A DNA stretch of 64,000 nucleotides, taken from the NCBI GenBank assembly GCA_963556255.1, contig OY744607.1, positions 48,642,346 through 48,706,345 of the forward strand, written 5' to 3'. The notes beneath the pieces were generated by a model. That model made no database searches. It saw only the letters and a program-made list of their open reading frames with translations, and had not been told where the DNA came from. Position numbers and translations under genes: made by a program. Of this stretch, positions 36,015 to 47,352 are shown in pieces (position 1 is the stretch's first letter; every line of letters starts with the position of its first letter). This DNA comes from Allolobophora icterica. Its lineage: Eukaryota > Annelida > Clitellata > Crassiclitellata > Lumbricidae.

Positions 36015-36931
36015 CAGTTTTGTTGTCCTCGAGACCAAGGTCTTGGTCTCGAGTGCACTCGAGTTCGTTTTTAAAAGTCTTGGTCTTGGTCTTGGTCTTG
36101 AGGTTCAAGGTCTTGGTCTTGGTCTTGGTCTTGAGGTTCAAGGTCTTGGTCTTGGTCTTGGTCTTGAGGTTCAAAGTCTTGGTCTTGATTTTGCAAGACC
36201 AAGACCAAGACTTTTGTCAAAATGAACAGTCATTAATTTTAACAAACGGCAAGAATTTTAAAAATTTATCCAACAATTACTCATACAGTTATTGCTTTAG
36301 TATTTACATGGTGTGAATGAGGCTTCACTGTTGTTTTGAACAATTATTTTGACTTCAGGTTATTTACCATGGAATGATTTCAAAACAGACTCATGATTAA
36401 TTTGTACATTTACATCCGGTTCTTGAAAAGCTGCTTTGCGTGCTAGCGATTTCTGCACTTGTAGACCGTGTTTTTTCACATGGCAGAATTTTTATGAGGC
36501 CCCACAGGTCACGTCTTGGTCAGAAAATTCTGAGAAAATTGGTTTTTATAAAATTCAACAGGCATTTGGAATAACATTTCGCATGAAAGACTTTTGTAAA
36601 TACGAATTCGGAATTCTCTGCAGTCTCCATTTAGAGTTGTTTTGCTTGAATAAAAGAAAAAACTCATGTTTTCATTAAAATAACGAGTAGTCCGACTGGA
36701 CAATTTTTAGTAAGGAATAGAAGTCTGGATACGACTGTGATTTTTTGGGTCTTGGTCTCGGTCTTGGTCTTGAGGTTCAAGGTCTTGGTCTTGGTCTTGG
36801 TCTTGAGGTTCAAGGTCTTGGTCTTGGTCTTGGTCTTGAGGTTCAAGGTCTTGGTCTTGGTCTTGGTCTCGAGGTTCAAGGTCTTGGTCTTGGTCTTGGT
36901 CTTGAGGTTTAAGGTCTTGACAACAAGACTG
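36015..36931. mobile_element. H7 hAT-like element, copy 2
   Basis: Ends CAGTTTTGTTGTCC and GACAACAAGACTG; exact 8-bp duplication GTCTCAAT at 36007-36014 and 36932-36939. Arrays of GGTCTTGGTCTTGAGGTTCA lie near both ends. The interior is shared with copy 1 in reverse. It interrupts the inner LINE after KFGHVS. Confidence 0.88.
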
Positions 36932-37140
36932 GTCTCAATAGAGGGGAGATGTCCTCCACTGGTTACCACTCTCGCAACGCATTGCTTACGGGGTCGCCTC
37001 CATTGTCTGACAATGTCAGCTTGGCCGTGCTCTCTCCTATCTGCGCGAGCTTTGTTCTCCTGTCTCTGCTCAACCTGGTCACCGCTCTCTCCGCTCTGCC
37101 ACCCGCGGCGACCTCTGTGTTCCTTTCGCACGCACCGCTA

Positions 37141-37141
37141 C

Positions 37142-37184
<43 letters not shown>
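37141..37184. repeat. (TA)n microsatellite inside a LINE
   Basis: Imperfect TA run interrupting the inner LINE coding remnant just before QQRAFSVVGP. Confidence 0.9.
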
Positions 37185-38240
37185 GCAGCAGCGTGCTTTC
37201 TCTGTGGTTGGACCCACCATTTGGACTGGGCTTCCTCCTGAGTTGCGGTCTCTTCCTCGAGACGCGTCCACCGCTTTCTTCTCTGCCCTACAGACTGTTC
37301 TCTTTCGCCGGGGTCGGGCTGGGGGTGCCTCTGAATAGTTTCCCTGCAGGGGCGCTATATAAATGCTTAGTTGATTGGTTGATTGATTCTGTTGGCCTGA
37401 TGTGCCGCACCATTGACAACCTTTCTGCATGGATGGATGGCTTCTAATCGGTTACTGCTGAACCCATCTAAATCTCAATTTATTTGGCTTGGTGGTCGCA
37501 ACAGCTGGTAAAGGTTGACCTGCACTTGTTAGCAGAGGCCTTCCCCATGTTTCCTTTTCGCTCACTGTCCTGGGTCTGTGGATGACACTTGACCAAGACC
37601 TTACTTTTCCCCAGCATATTAACTTGGTCACCCGGAGTTGCTACTACCAGCTCCGGCAGTGGCGTATTGTAATACGATCCCTTTCTCATGACGCGGCGGT
37701 GATCTTGTTCACGCTTTTATCTCCAGTATAGTTGACTATTGCTGCTCAGTTGTCACGGGATATACATTGACTCTAATTGGGCGCCTTGACCGGGTCCTTC
37801 GCTCTGCCACACGGCTCATTGCCTATATCTCAAAATATGCACCAGTTTCAGCTTATATACGTGATGTTCTGCACTGGCTTCCTGCCTTGCAGTGCATCTC
37901 CTGTAGGATTGCTTCTCTTGTCTGGCGGTCTCTCTCTGGTGAAGCTCCGTCTTACCTATCTGATCTCTGCTGTCCGCTCTCTGGCCTAATGCCCCGTCGA
38001 GTTCTGCGTTCTGCAGTTGTGGGTAAGCTGTTGGTCCCTTGGCCCCGCTCCTCAGTTAAGCAATTTCGTGCCTTCTTAGTAGCTCGCCCCTCTACTTGAA
38101 ATGGGCCTTCTATGCGCTTATTTCCACGAGGCAGTTCACCTGCTTTCTAGCGCCTCCTTAAGTCTTCTCTGTTTAACCGTGGCTGAACCGGGAGCACATC
38201 TGAGTAGGGTTCTCGAAGGGGCGCTATATAAATTATAAAA

Positions 38241-38611
38241 ATGAATGAATATATATATATATATATAGCGTTTATAGCAGACTTTGTACATATATTGTAC
38301 AGTTTATTTACATGTAGGCCTACGCACGCTCATGTACGAGCTGCATGCATATGGTGTCTTAATTAAAAGTTAACATCCGCTAGCTGTTGTTAGAAAAACG
38401 TCTAATTAAAACAGAAGGCAAACACGCATCGCAGTGTGGCTAGGATTGATGGAAACGTTATGACTGACGTTGGCGTGGACCAGATGATATCGACACATCA
38501 AAACATCTCATTCATTCATTCTCTTCTCGATATATATAGGCCATAAAGCAACGTCTTTGACCAGCGTGCTACTCTTCATATGTATGTATGTATGTACGTA
38601 TGCGTGGATGA
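38241..38611. other. Unassigned stretch
   Basis: A short (TA)n at 38252-38268 and ATGTATGTATGTACG repeats at 38579-38600. Nothing else seen. Confidence 0.4.
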
Positions 38612-39135
38612 ATGAATGCAGGGTGAGAATTGTCGGGGTTGGGGGTTCAACCCCCAGTCTTTTTTAGGATTCCCAGTTAAGTCTTCATTGCACACATGGG
38701 GGGGGGGTCGTTTCAAACCCCTCAGTTGTGCTAGTGTGATTATAGTGTGCATGTATTATAGCATTTTCTTTCACAATTCACTTTGTGGGTTACTATTCAA
38801 GTAATGCTCTGGTTTATTGTGAGATTTGTGACCGTGTGAATTGTAGGCCTCCATACTAATAAATCCAGGGCTCGAAGTGGGACGGTATGAAACGGTATGC
38901 CATACCGGCACCTCTCCTGGCCTGCCGAAAGCATACCGGAACTTCTCCAGGTGAAATATCCATACCGGTATGGCCTATAGGGGAGGGAAGGGAGGGAAGG
39001 GAATGGTTCTTTCAGCCATACCGGCACCTCTTGTTTCTCACTTCGAGCCTTGAATAAATCACTTTAAGGAGTTTCAGCTTTCTATTGCATTTTTAAATTT
39101 TCTCAGTTTGCAAAATACGGATAAAATATTCAACT
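38612..39135. mobile_element. H11 element, copy 2 (interrupted by an H6 MITE)
   Basis: Shares GAATTGTCGGGG-T-TGGGGG, CAGTTAAGTCTTCATTGCAC and GCAAAATACGGATAAAAT with copy 1. Its right terminus is eroded and no target duplication is clear. Confidence 0.6.
38866..39052. mobile_element. H6-type hAT-like MITE (187 bp)
   Basis: Ends CAGGGCTCGAAGTG and CACTTCGAGCCTTG; exact 8-bp duplication AATAAATC at 38858-38865 and 39053-39060. The core has two facing CATACCGGCACCTCT-like segments. Confidence 0.87.
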
Positions 39136-40118
39136 TCACATGGATCAAACTCATCAAATGTATGTATTAATATATTGTCTTATCTTATTTTCAACCGTCC
39201 TCGATCCGAGGATTGGTAAAATGGATATGGAATACATGCATATATGTATACAGCAAGGTCCTTGGGTATACAGTCATATATTAAGAATAGGTATGGGCAT
39301 GTCTATATATGTGAGGTCTTAGATCCAGAAGTAAACACACCGAAAACTGTTGAGTCCATGACGCATACTTCATGTGCGTGCTTTTGCGTCAATTCAATCG
39401 ATAGACAGACCTGATGATATATAGTCCACGCCATGCCTCCAGCTTTAATGTCTGAATCGCTATTGTTGGTCGACAATTTTCGCAATTTAAATGCCAACAT
39501 GTTGACATTAGACGCAAAATGGCATCGTTCCGAAGAGAATTATTCATGAGATAGACCTACGTAACCCTGCGTATCAAACAGAGTAGCCTACCGTATTGCA
39601 ATTAAGAACGTCTTCGATTCAGCTTATACGAACAGCGTAAATAGTTTACGCACTGCGCGATTGCTGTGTTTGTAGGACTACTTTAAAACGAGGTTTTGGA
39701 GATATTATTTACAAAATTTCTTTGTATATATATTCGACTGAATTCGACCGTATAATAAAGTCGATTTATCACAAGAGCCTTGAGCGCTATTCTTGTATTA
39801 GACCCATATATATAGTCTCCCATCTGTAGCGGTTGAGTTCAGACATCTCGCGAGGTCATTGTGAGAAGTTAATGGTTTGAAAAGGTTGTGCAACATCGCT
39901 GAGAACCTGAGAGGATTTCGTTAAAGAATCTAAGATAATCAAATCAGGTAAGCCAAATCTCGGATTTGTGCAAGTGCAATCAAACTAAACCAATTCTTCT
40001 CACTGCAATCGTTGGCCCAGACGAACGTCCCATAGTTTAGCGGCTCAAGATTGACGTGGAAGGAAGTTATCGAAAGGTTACGGATTGGAGGCTGACTCCG
40101 TGTAACGACTCTTCCCTT
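39136..40118. other. Upstream region of the granulin-like gene
   Basis: No repeat or gene recognised. It probably holds the regulatory sequence of the gene that starts at 40240. Confidence 0.4.
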
Positions 40119-40125
40119 TATAAAT
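40119..40125 (+). promoter_or_regulatory. Candidate TATA box
   Basis: TATAAAT after CTTCCCTT, about 115 bp upstream of the ATG at 40240. Spacing would allow a 5' untranslated region of about 85-90 bases. Confidence 0.5.
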
Positions 40126-40239
40126 TGCATCAAGATATGCTTTGCTTTATTCGTGATTTATCTTTTGGATGAGAAATTAATTAGCAGACTAATTAACTAA
40201 TCAACTGATTGCTGAAAGCAGAAAGTTCGAGAGAGAGAG

Positions 40240-40321
40240 ATGAAGATGGACGCGATTTGTCTGCTACTGGTTGGCTTCTGCCTCGGACTCGCCTCCTCCA
40301 CTGGCAACGACTTCAAAATAG
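40240..40321 (+). CDS. Granulin-like gene exon 1: signal peptide
   Basis: ATG after a GA-rich leader; a hydrophobic core (ICLLLVGFCLGLA) then SSTGNDFKI and donor GTAAGC. The nearer ATG three codons later is a possible alternative start. Confidence 0.8.
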
Positions 40322-43300
40322 GTAAGCACCGTTGCACTCCTTGAACTAATCGACGTACAAACAACGTAAACATCGGTGTCATTATTACGTGTCGTGCATA
40401 ATAATTACAAAGTATTACGGATTACTTGTTACGCTGAGTTACGGTTGTAACGTCGGTAACGGTTGCGTAACGCTGTAACGTCGTGCCGCCGTAAAATTTT
40501 TACAGTGTGTACAGGGCCGCGTAGAGTAGTGGATAACGCACTGGCGTGAAGAGCTGACGGTACCAAGATCGAACCCGCAGTCCCGCAAGGTTATAAATTC
40601 GGCCTTTCCATTCGCTAGGCGGCAGCAGTGGTTAAACGAATTCTGCCTCTGGAAAACCCAGAGCTAGTCCCTAAAGAGGAGGGTCGGACGAATGGGTGCA
40701 GATACTTCGCCGTAAAGAAAAAGACGATAGAAATCCACTATCCAGTGGACACCTACGGGCTATCAGCCCACGGATAACAGGAAGGAAGGAAGGAACAGTG
40801 TTTACCGTAACTAACATAAAGTGTACTGGCACTTTATGTTACGGTAAAGTTATTACAGTGTAGTTATCCCGTTGTGTTACGGTATGAGTGCTACGTTGCG
40901 TTACGGTGCCATTATTACACTTTACAACGGTTACGCTGTGTTACATTTTGTTGTGACATGTTACAAGGGAAAAAATCGGACTACACTGTTGGCGTCCAAC
41001 CAAGAGGCGCCGAGAAGTCAGCATATACGACGCCACCAAGTGGCGAAGTAAACTGGTGCCGGAAAACAGACGATAGGTGTCCGCTGAATGTCTGCGAACA
41101 GGCGGGAAGAGTGTGCTGCTGGTGTGACAGCTACTGCAACTGGGATCCATTCGGAGTCATCCAGCCGTGTTTCTGCTGCCCTGAGGTAGGAGTTCAGAGT
41201 TCGTGTTGTGGTCACGGTTGAATGAATCAGCGTCATCCGTTATTGTTATTAGAATTATCCTGCCCGCAGATTTGATTGGATGTTCAATGGGCTCTACGGA
41301 TGAAGTATGTATGCATGCACACACACATAAATGCATGCATGCATGCATACTTGCATACATACATTATACATATATAACATATACATACATACATACATAT
41401 ATATGAATGCATATAAGTTTATATATATAACGTAATCTTGCATGTATACATTCATAAATGGCCTACATAGCCATACATGCATGCATACATACATATATAC
41501 ATACATTTACATATGCGTACATGCCTACATACATAAACAGTATTACACACATGCACACATATATACATACGCACATACATACACATATATAATTATACAC
41601 ATACATACACATGCATCCATTCATACATACAAACAATACATACATACATACATACATACATACATACATACATACATACATACATACATACATACATACA
41701 TACATACATACATACATACATGGATACATACATCGCTTCGCTCATCGACTACGGCGGACACCTTCAAGATGAGACTCAAAACCCATTTCTACAAAATCGC
41801 TTATCCCTGACTAGTCGTTTGATTGTTAAGCGCCCTTGTATCGGCATGTGCTGTGTTACGGCGCTGTAGAAATTGTCGTGTTCATCATCATCATACATAC
41901 ATACATACATACATACATACATACATACATACATACATACATACATACATACATACATACATACATACATACATACATACATACATACATACATACATAC
42001 ATACATGCATACATACATACATAGTTCGAGAATTCGTGACTTTCGGTTTTAAAATTCGTAAAAATTCGCGAATTTTTGGTATATTTTAAAATTCGTAACA
42101 ATTCGTAACAATTCGTTGGACCATTGTTGGGCCTTTTTACATTGACAGTGGGTTTTTACAAAAACAGGGTAAGCAACAACAACAAATGTGCTGACGTCAT
42201 GATTTGTTGTGTTAAGCTTCTGCTTAGAATTTAATGTAAAATTCAATATAAAGTTTATTACGTAACGAGTTAATTTAGTTAAAATCTAATTTTTTAAAGA
42301 TGAAAAAACATGGGCCGGAGTTGAAGTATGTAGTAATTTTGGAGGAGAAGGAAAGGGTAATCCAAAAATACAGTGTTGCTTTTGTGACAAGGAATTTGTC
42401 GGTTGTTCTGCCGGAATTCGGGAGCATTTGCATGGCGAAAATACAGAGTCCAGTGGGAGCAGTGGGCTGCTCCTGACTCAGAATCAGAGGACGATGAAGT
42501 AGAAGACACAGCTCGGTGAACGTTGCCAACCCTTTTTAACCATGTTTGGTTGCAAGCTGTGTTAATGGCTGACTGGTGACAATGGAGCTGCATGGGGCAC
42601 TGGTGGTTTTTCGTTCTGCTGACTGACACTCACAGTCACACGCCCCAACTGCATGTGATAGAAATCAAAGTTCAAGACTCCAAGTAGAACAGTAACTGAA
42701 TATCAGGATTAGTTATTGTGTTGGTAGTCAGCTATCTTTAACGGCTGATTGATTGCCTATGACATTGACATTTACTTGTCTAGAAAGTTCAAAAGTAAAC
42801 AAATAATAAAATTCGTTGCCATGACAAAGAATTCTGTCATTTTATTATTTTAAGAATTTTTACGAATTTTAAAACTGCAGTTTTAAAATTCGTAAAAATT
42901 CGTGAATTATTAAAATTCGTAAAATTCGTAAAATGCGAATTCTCGAACTATGCATACATACATACATGTAGGCTACATACAGTCTATGATACAGATACAT
43001 ACATGTACATGTATACATATAGGAGGCCTGTATACATGCTCCAATTTCTCTACCTGTTGGCACAGGGTCACGTGTGCTGTAGTGTGTCGAAGCCCCTCGG
43101 GTTGAAGTCGCCTTCAACGTGTTGTCCGTCGAACAGCGAATGTAGTCCGGATGGTCGCAGTTGTCTTCAAAAGGTCAAATCCGTTCCATCCGTTATACTG
43201 ACGGAACTCTGCGGTCAGCGGTTAATCGTAATCGTAATCGTAATCGTAATCTCAACATTTCTAAAACGCTACTCTAAAGCTATGGGCGCAAAGCATCAGC

Positions 43301-44116
43301 TTATTCACGAGCGGTGCGTCGTATCAGAGGAGAGCTGTTCAGAGATAGATGTCGATTGGAGATACGAGTCCGGTTGCTAGAGAGATAAGAGGTAGAGCAG
43401 CTGGAGCCCGTACTCTCCGCGTTACAAGACGACCGCTCTTAACCAATCGGCTACCGTGCTATCGACCTCTTTCAACTTGCTCATCCACCAGAGTCTACGC
43501 CTATGTATATGCTGATTGTTGGATTCTCTGACCTATCCAATTCCAACCTGGCTTCTCCAATGGATTGCGAGTTTTGATTAAGATTTCACTCTAAGCCACA
43601 ATCGATTGATGTCTTAGGAGTTATGATAACGGCGCCATAGAAGTCATTAGCTTAGATCTGATTTGATTACTAGTAATTTATTTATATTTTTATTTGTTTT
43701 TATTTGTTTTCATTTTTACGGAGGTGGCAATGGTCCAGCAGAAACAAAATACTAGATTAGGAGTTTACATATAAACTCAACTACGTAATATTATTTTAAA
43801 TGTCTCCTTTATTATTTGTGTCAATTTATTTATTTATTTATCTGTCCGAAGTTCATGTGGTCGTGTTGGATTAAGAATACTTCCTGAGATAAATTAGGAA
43901 CTGTATCTCGAAAGGCAACTACACGCCGACGCTTTGCGTAGAGAAGTTACTCATAAAAGACGTTGAAAAGGGTAGAATTATTATAAATATATCTCTCGTG
44001 TTTTTGTATTTAAGTAAATTGACAAAAACGGTTTTCTTATAGATTCTACGAGCTACGCTGATGTCAATCCGAAGCTTCCGAACAAAGAGCGTTCAGTTCC
44101 TGACACCATCTGGTAG
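40240..44116 (+). CDS. Secreted cysteine-rich protein, granulin-like, four exons
   Basis: Predicted 173-residue secreted protein. Exons 40240-40321, 40968-41185, 43066-43213, 44043-44116 (phases 1,0,1). The signal peptide is MKMDAICLLLVGFCLGLASS. The mature part carries about 19 cysteines in two exons, including CRKTDDRCPLNVC, GRVCCWC, CFCCPEGHVCC, STCCPSNSECSPDGRSC. The pattern CCPxxxVCC...CCPxxxxC...GxxC resembles the second half of a granulin/epithelin repeat, but spacings in the first half differ, with an extra WDPFGVIQP loop. Granulins are secreted growth modulators (family knowledge); whether this one acts so is unknown. A WAP-like or novel cysteine-rich fold is an alternative. The exon 3 donor (GTCAGC) is the least certain junction; exon 4 gives STSYADVNPKLPNKERSVPD then a stop. 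Candidate poly(A) signal AATAAA at 44447. Confidence 0.68.
40507..40800 (+). mobile_element. tRNA-derived SINE, family D
   Basis: Head GTAGAGTAGTGGATAACGCA and B-box-like AAGATCGAACCCG; ends CACGGATAACAGGAAGGAAG. Flanked by ACAGTGT on both sides, a probable target duplication. The surrounding intron 1 sequence (40390-40960) is dense in GTTACGGT/ACCGTAAC units, perhaps an older host DNA element. Confidence 0.75.
40968..41185 (+). CDS. Granulin-like gene exon 2
   Basis: KKSDYTVGVQPRGAEKS spacer, then a cysteine-dense segment ending QPCFCCPE before GTAGGA. Acceptor TTACAAG. Confidence 0.75.
41636..41722. repeat. (CATA)n microsatellite
   Basis: About 21 near-perfect units, preceded by a long degenerate stretch of the same kind from 41300. 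Reading frames of IHTYIHTY type are artefacts. Confidence 0.95.
41735..41890 (+). pseudogene. LINE 3'-terminal fragment between two microsatellites
   Basis: Encodes LRSSTTADTFKMRLKTHFYKIAYP, the usual C-terminal end of CR1/L2-like LINEs, then AAGCGCCCTTGTATCGGC and GGCGCTGTAGAAATTGTCG. Similar 3' ends are at 15370-15460, 45290-45420 and 46770-46880. Confidence 0.65.
41892..42019. repeat. (CATA)n microsatellite, target of an H4 insertion
   Basis: About 31 units; the H4 element has inserted into it, and it resumes briefly at 42953. Confidence 0.95.
42020..42952 (+). mobile_element. H4 hAT-like element, copy 1, with BED-finger remnant
   Basis: Inverted ends CATAGTTCGAGAATTCG; 8-bp duplication CATACATA on both sides (42012-42019, 42953-42960), though inside a repeat. 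Subterminal AAATTCGTAAAAATTCG clusters. At 42350-42450 the plus strand encodes IQCCFCDKEFVGCSAGIREH followed by LHG, a C2H2 BED-type zinc finger as found at the N-terminus of hAT transposases. The catalytic part is absent. Confidence 0.85.
43066..43213 (+). CDS. Granulin-like gene exon 3
   Basis: Acceptor TGGCACAG, then GHVCCSVSKPLG, STCCPSNSECSPDGRSC and a cysteine-poor tail. The donor at 43214 is chosen because it restores phase for exon 4. Reading on instead would enter a (TAATCG)n repeat. Confidence 0.65.
43393..43462 (-). repeat. SINE family A head fragment
   Basis: Minus strand: TAGCCGATTGGTTAAGAGCG and AACGCGGAGAGTACGGG, as in the head of 6733-6948. Confidence 0.5.
44043..44116 (+). 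CDS. Granulin-like gene exon 4 and stop
   Basis: After TTCTTATAG; encodes 24 residues with no cysteine and ends PDTIW, TAG. Supported only by splice signals and frame. Confidence 0.5.
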
Positions 44117-45069
44117 AAAACGACGAGAGCTCCAGGAAAAACCTTGCAGCACGCTCAGACTACACTTGCCGCAATTACCAGGACAATATATAGGCCTACA
44201 TACATTATACGTTGGACTTTTATTAGACCCGCCAATGTTGTTATTAATAATAATATTTCCCCAGAGGTACATGCAAATCCTCGGGATTTAAAATAGCTCT
44301 GGAGAATTTTTGTGGGGGGGGGGCGAAATGACGTTTTTGCATGAAGCGCTATTCGTGAACACAGAACATGTGACAACTTTAAAAAAAATAATGGTTAAGG
44401 ACTTACCTAAATAATTAAATGGTTTTCGCACTGTTGGGACTGTTGTAATAAATCATAATAATCAAAAGATTTTATTTTGGAAAAATATTTGCAAAATCCA
44501 GGGGGAAATGCCCCCTTGCCCTCCCTCCGAACGCCCATGATGATGATTATTATTATTTGTTTGAATCCACTAGGTAGTTAGAAACATACTTTTCGTCAAA
44601 ACCCATGAGATAGTTTGCAAGTATGTTCTCGTATTCGTCATTAATTAATCCTGCTTCATTCTGGCACGTGACAACTATACGGTTAAACGTCGCGAGTAAT
44701 TTGGGAAGCTAAACCGATTGGCTATAATGCGCCAGTAATAACCTCAGCGAATGAATGATGTTGAGGAAGTAGAACCAAGAGAAGAGGATTTCGAGGAAGA
44801 CGCCAGGAGGATTAGACAGAGGAGACTGAGACCACGAGAATTACAATCTTTATTGAGTCCCTCCCTCCATCCCTCTCTCAATCCGTAGGCCTATTTTGTA
44901 ATCACCCGTGAAAATTATATTAATTGAAAGATAATATTATTAATTCTAAGTGTTTTCCGACATAAAAGTATGGCGAGTGACATCTCTGCATCGGGTGTTA
45001 GGGCCTAGTAGCCTATACTTCAATTACACTAATATTGGTTACTCGTTTCCTCGTCCGCAAAGAAAGCCG
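44117..45069. other. Downstream of the granulin-like gene
   Basis: A G-run with flanking sequence at 44320-44540 (GGGGGGGGGGCGAAATGACG ... CCGAACGCCCATG) looks like a degraded MITE, but its ends could not be paired. Nothing else recognised. Confidence 0.4.
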
Positions 45070-45245
45070 CCTAAGCAGCCAGGAGAGCATTAGGTTCGCG
45101 GTTCGATACCCGAAACCCCCCTCTAGGGTGGCGCCTTGCATGGCTGCCAAACCGTATGTTTAATTAAGATCTTGATTGTACTACTGTCATGTTTCAATGT
45201 AATCTTACTGCGTCTGTCAGTTTGAAATAATAAAGAATATTATTA
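45070..45245 (+). mobile_element. SINE family C, copy 2
   Basis: Shares GGTTCGATACCCG, CTTGCATGGCTGCCAAACC and AATAATAAAGAATATTA with 13278-13480; the first part of the head is eroded. Confidence 0.65.
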
Positions 45246-47344
45246 GCTCCTCAGCCTTCTCTCTCTGTCTCGTCTCTATGGCAACCGGACGCGGTCCTCT
45301 ACTGGACATCGATCTCTGGACAACCCCTCTGATGCGACGCAGCGCTCGTGCATAAGCTGGTGTTCTGCACTTCACTTTAGAGTAGCGCTTTATAAATTTG
45401 GAGTTTACGATTACGATGTTCTATTTTGGGCCATCCTCAATGCTGTATGTTTGATGTTCAAGGCTGCTTGCGATTAGCTTTACACTTTAACGACGAGCTG
45501 CATTGGTTTCCCGGTATTTTCCAATTTGCGATTACGATTACGATTGTCTCGGCAACTTTATGACGTCACCCATAAATAACCTCCGCCTTCTTGAAACTAT
45601 CTACTTCTAAAAATAGTAAGCTTACAGTATTGCATTTGTGACGTCTTTTATTGTTTTGCGCCATCTTAAAAGTAAGTAAGTTAGTAAGTAACCTTTATTG
45701 CATCCGACAAGCGCTCATGATATGATGATATGAAGCAGCAGACATTATTTGCTATTATTGTATGTCTTTTAAACAACTTCAATCACATTGCCCGGAAAGA
45801 ATGATAAAAAACTTAACTATCCCACATACGTTGTAGAAACATTTATTAATCGTCACAGTCTCTGTTGCGAAAATCGAGGTCCGAGTTAGTATACAATTGG
45901 CGACTCCGTCTTTAAATACCGTGTAATCCTATCGCGCTTGTGTCGACGGGAAGTTCTGCAATAAACGAATATTTGATTTGATTTGACGTCATCAAACTGC
46001 AACTAACTTATCGGTTTACTAAAAAGTCACGGACTTATGTAACCACTAGCGAAATCAATTCGAAAGGCAAATGTCTTCAAGTACAATGTTAATTGGCCAC
46101 ACTAGCGTTTGTCCGTGTCCATTAACCAGCATTGTTTGCCTGCAATTTCAGCCAATCAGATAGGGCCGCTTAGAAATCGCTGGAAATATATTTATATAAC
46201 AGCCAGATAATTAGATGGTAGCTGTATTTTTCAATGAATTTATTCTGTAAATAGTAAGTATATCAACACTAGAAAATTTCCATATGTTGTATGTAGCAAA
46301 GGTGGAAGTCTGGGTTGAGCAGTTTGATACGCAAGTTCCACCAGACGAAAGTCTGTAATACTTAGATGGGCGGGGTCCAGAGTTTTATATGCACTGACTT
46401 GGGATATTGGAGCAATAGGAATGCATTTATTATCCTGCAAATATTTCCAAGGGGCTATAGATCATTTTGGGGCTGTCTTCTGCAATGATAGGCCTATACC
46501 AAATAGGTCTACCTAGATTCTGACTAACAACAATTTATCAATTTTCGATAGCCCCACACCGGAAGCGGATAGAACCACGTGACTCCCATATCTTTGTCTT
46601 TAGTTACTTCCTGGTTTACATTTGCATATGTTCTGTCTAATGGCAAATCCACAGAGATAACGATTTTATGAGAACAGCTACAGTCAAGACAAATGCATGC
46701 TCAGAATTATGTCTGATAATGCCAGGTTGTCCGAGTCCTGACCCTGATCTTGGAACTCCACTTGGTAAGCTAAATAACTCCCTCTGATACGACGCAGCGC
46801 TCACGAAGAAGCTGGTGTCCAGCGCTTAGCTTTCAAGTGTCATTCAGATGGTGGAGTTTGAGAAAGTTGGAGATTACAAGCACAACTTCATTTCCGCACA
46901 TAGCTAACTCAGTCAAAGGCAGGCTTACGTAGATAAACTAGATGTCCTATATAGGTGAGATGGCTGAGTGGCAGATTGGGCCATCTGTATTTCGCTGGCT
47001 GGTGCAGAGAATTTTAATTAAGTACTACTGAAATCTGTTAATGCCAATATTCGGATGGGTAATCATCCATGTAAATTCTAGGCCATCTGATGCCAAGCGA
47101 GTCGTAGATTCTAAGAGGATTGGTAATTAAGTACCAACACAAGATCACAGATCAGTTTTTATCTGTAAACAATAACACGCACGCCAGCAAACTACTTCTG
47201 GGTAACCTCGGTTGCGAGTTTGTAATTAAGTTACAAACATCACAGAACAGAAACGAGGGATAAAGACAGAGAATGAGGCAGACAAATAGAAGGATAAATA
47301 GAGGCATAAGTACAGAAAGGTGACCACTGTTGATGTAGCATGTT
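45246..47344. other. Intergenic DNA with LINE-tail fragments
   Basis: LINE-type 3' ends at 45290-45420 and 46770-46880 (CTGATACGACGCAGCGCTCA), a (TTAC)n-type tail near 45670. A possible tRNA-like SINE head at about 46955-46990. No gene recognised. Confidence 0.45.
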
Positions 47345-47352
47345 ACTTCGTG

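Larger units (their letters stand above)
34150..37385 (+). pseudogene. LINE-2 of the cluster (inner LINE), inserted in the outer LINE
   Basis: Fragments in order: HPLSLWFDAECHFLW (endonuclease-RT linker, 34258-34305), LCNFSLRDGTLPVTVQKPF (34770-34830), SAAFDS (about 34902-34920), LSEKPIEWLAS before and YLCDRSSLVVYCSTQS after an H11 insert, the YADD region with QAYTHC (35508-35540), LRLNPSKTQ, then LERILRTAHLVGRIPKFGHV before and the LHWLP-equivalent after an H7 insert. Next come RAFSVVGPTIW and GLPPELRSLPRDAS (37190-37270), and the tail GGGCGCTATATAAATGCTTA. Stops and frameshifts occur throughout. The 5' boundary is approximate. Confidence 0.78.

Noticed and set aside
36664..37447. Frames with [12 protein letters not shown] or [11 protein letters not shown] repeats
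   Set aside because: Translations of the CTTGGT/AGGTTCAAGG arrays of H7 joined to LINE debris; similar frames occur in both H7 copies.
41294..42101. Frames of YIHTYIHT and MYVCMYVC
   Set aside because: Produced by (CATA)n repeats.
42275..42629. Minus-strand frames in H4 copy 1
   Set aside because: The meaningful frame is the plus-strand BED finger; the minus frames are its shadow.
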